Shown piece by piece: positions 5,636-6,287 of a DNA stretch of 6,287 nucleotides. The position numbers and the translations under genes were made by a program. This DNA is from Deltaproteobacteria bacterium (GTDB lineage: Bacteria > Desulfobacterota > Desulfobacteria > Desulfobacterales > ETH-SRB1). The notes beneath the pieces are model-generated. The model searched no databases. It was not told the DNA's origin and saw nothing but the letters and a program-made list of their open reading frames with translations. The DNA lies in assembly GCA_030627475.1 (NCBI GenBank), contig DAOURZ010000088.1:1-6287 (forward strand), written 5' to 3'. Each line of letters opens with the position of its first letter. Positions within the stretch are counted from its first letter, which is position 1.

Positions 5636-6287
5636 TTAATGGCCTGTCAGGTGTTGAGTCCATTTTTCTGTGATAGATCCCGCAGAAGTGAAATTAACCG
5701 AGAGTTCGGAAGTCAAATTATGAACCATGGTGGCATCAGCTTCACGCATCAGACCAGCACCGCCGGAAGGTGTAATCAGTGATTGGCGAAGAAGGATATT
5801 GGTGTTGAGTCCCTTTGAAGCCAAATTTTCAAGACACATCCTAAACTTTTTCCTTATTTCGTTTAAAGTGACAGACGCCCGGTATTCAGCAGTAGGGACA
5901 AGACCCCATGCCACCACTCCTCCGCGATTTAAGAACTTTGTAATTTCATTCGGATAAAGCATGAAATGCTCTCCAAACCCATAGGCGTCGATGCTCACAA
6001 TATCGGCTTCTGTGTCGAGCAGCATCGACCAATCTGTGTTCCCGCAACAATGGATACCTACTACGCGCTTTTGTCTTCTGTTTCAAAATATGGATAACAT
6101 CGTTGAGCATTTCAATAACTTTTGTTCGTTCCAAGGGCACGAAGGCTGAGCCAAAGTCGGACAGATAGGGTTCATCGAAAAATATTATGGGAATCTTACC
6201 CATATTTTCAATCTCTTTGGCCTGCCAGACCCCTTTCATGGCCAGCCCTTTGAGGATGGCATCTTTCATTATATCGTCATGTATTAG
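5636..6287 (-). pseudogene. UroD/MetE-like (cobalamin-independent methionine synthase-type) methyltransferase, frameshifted and 5'-truncated
   Basis: Two frames of one gene are visible. The first (6287 to about 6070) encodes KIPIIFFDEPYLSDFGSAFVPLERTK. The second (about 6082 to 5636) continues with VVGIHCCGNTDW, then DAYGFGE, GGVVAWGLVPTAE and LLRQSLITPSGGAG. Together these follow the C-terminal TIM-barrel of the UroD/MetE superfamily, whose members move methyl groups with a zinc-bound thiol. The switch between frames lies within about 6063-6082 and needs one extra base (or two missing), so the gene is broken unless this is a sequencing error. His and Cys of GIHCCGN would be zinc ligands. The third ligand, Cys in the usual TPxCG, is Gly here (codon 5762-5764). 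The last ~18 residues do not look like the family. The start is beyond the right edge. Family call strong, substrate unknown. Confidence 0.82.

Noticed and set aside
5343..5663. 106-codon - strand ORF
   Set aside because: It is the wrong register of the DsbD/TauE-like remnant, whose hydrophobic pattern and Pro-Cys-Pro motif are in another frame.
1..6287. tRNA, rRNA or riboswitch genes
   Set aside because: I saw no cloverleaf, no rRNA-like conserved block and no recognisable riboswitch core on reading both strands. Sensitive model searches were not possible.

Overview
The window most resembles a Deltaproteobacteria-type (Thermodesulfobacteriota, perhaps Desulfobacterales) chromosome. This rests on an AT-rich Gram-negative background, a leucyl/phenylalanyl-tRNA transferase gene, a DUF3450/TtpC/ExbB energising operon, and a cobalamin-independent-methionine-synthase-like gene. 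It is an inference from gene content, because no rRNA or other marker is present.

Layout. At the left edge is the 3' part of aat on the + strand, with its first ~40 codons outside the window. All other convincing genes are on the - strand. A ~440-bp stretch after aat holds no convincing gene apart from a possible 34-codon ORF. Next comes a tightly coupled three-gene operon (transcribed 3870 to 1038): a secreted DUF3450 coiled-coil protein, a TtpC-like fusion of a periplasmic coiled coil and a proton channel, and an ExbB-like proton channel. Each gene overlaps the next by 4 bases. In the usual version of this module ExbD, TonB and a TPR protein follow, but here none is present downstream. Upstream lies a compact toxin-antitoxin pair: a Phd/YefM-type antitoxin overlapping a PIN-domain VapC-type toxin by 14 bases, with a promoter and a dyad that could be its operator.

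The right third looks eroded. It holds a 155-bp near-perfect palindromic, MITE-like element with a TA on each side. It also holds a short repeat shared with two other places in the window, and two weak small ORFs. Next is the C-terminal half of a DsbD/CcdA/TauE-like membrane protein that has lost its N-terminal half. Last is a UroD/MetE-like methyltransferase that carries a frameshift and a Gly where a zinc-ligand Cys is expected; it runs off the right edge.

How the genes work together. The DUF3450, TtpC-like and ExbB-like proteins should form an inner-membrane proton-driven complex that energises outer-membrane transport, but they would need ExbD/TonB partners encoded elsewhere. The toxin-antitoxin pair is self-contained. 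I found no clear new defence or biosynthetic system. The most unusual signals are the energising operon without ExbD/TonB, the palindromic element, and a 30-bp repeat copy that encodes the N-terminus of the TtpC-like protein.
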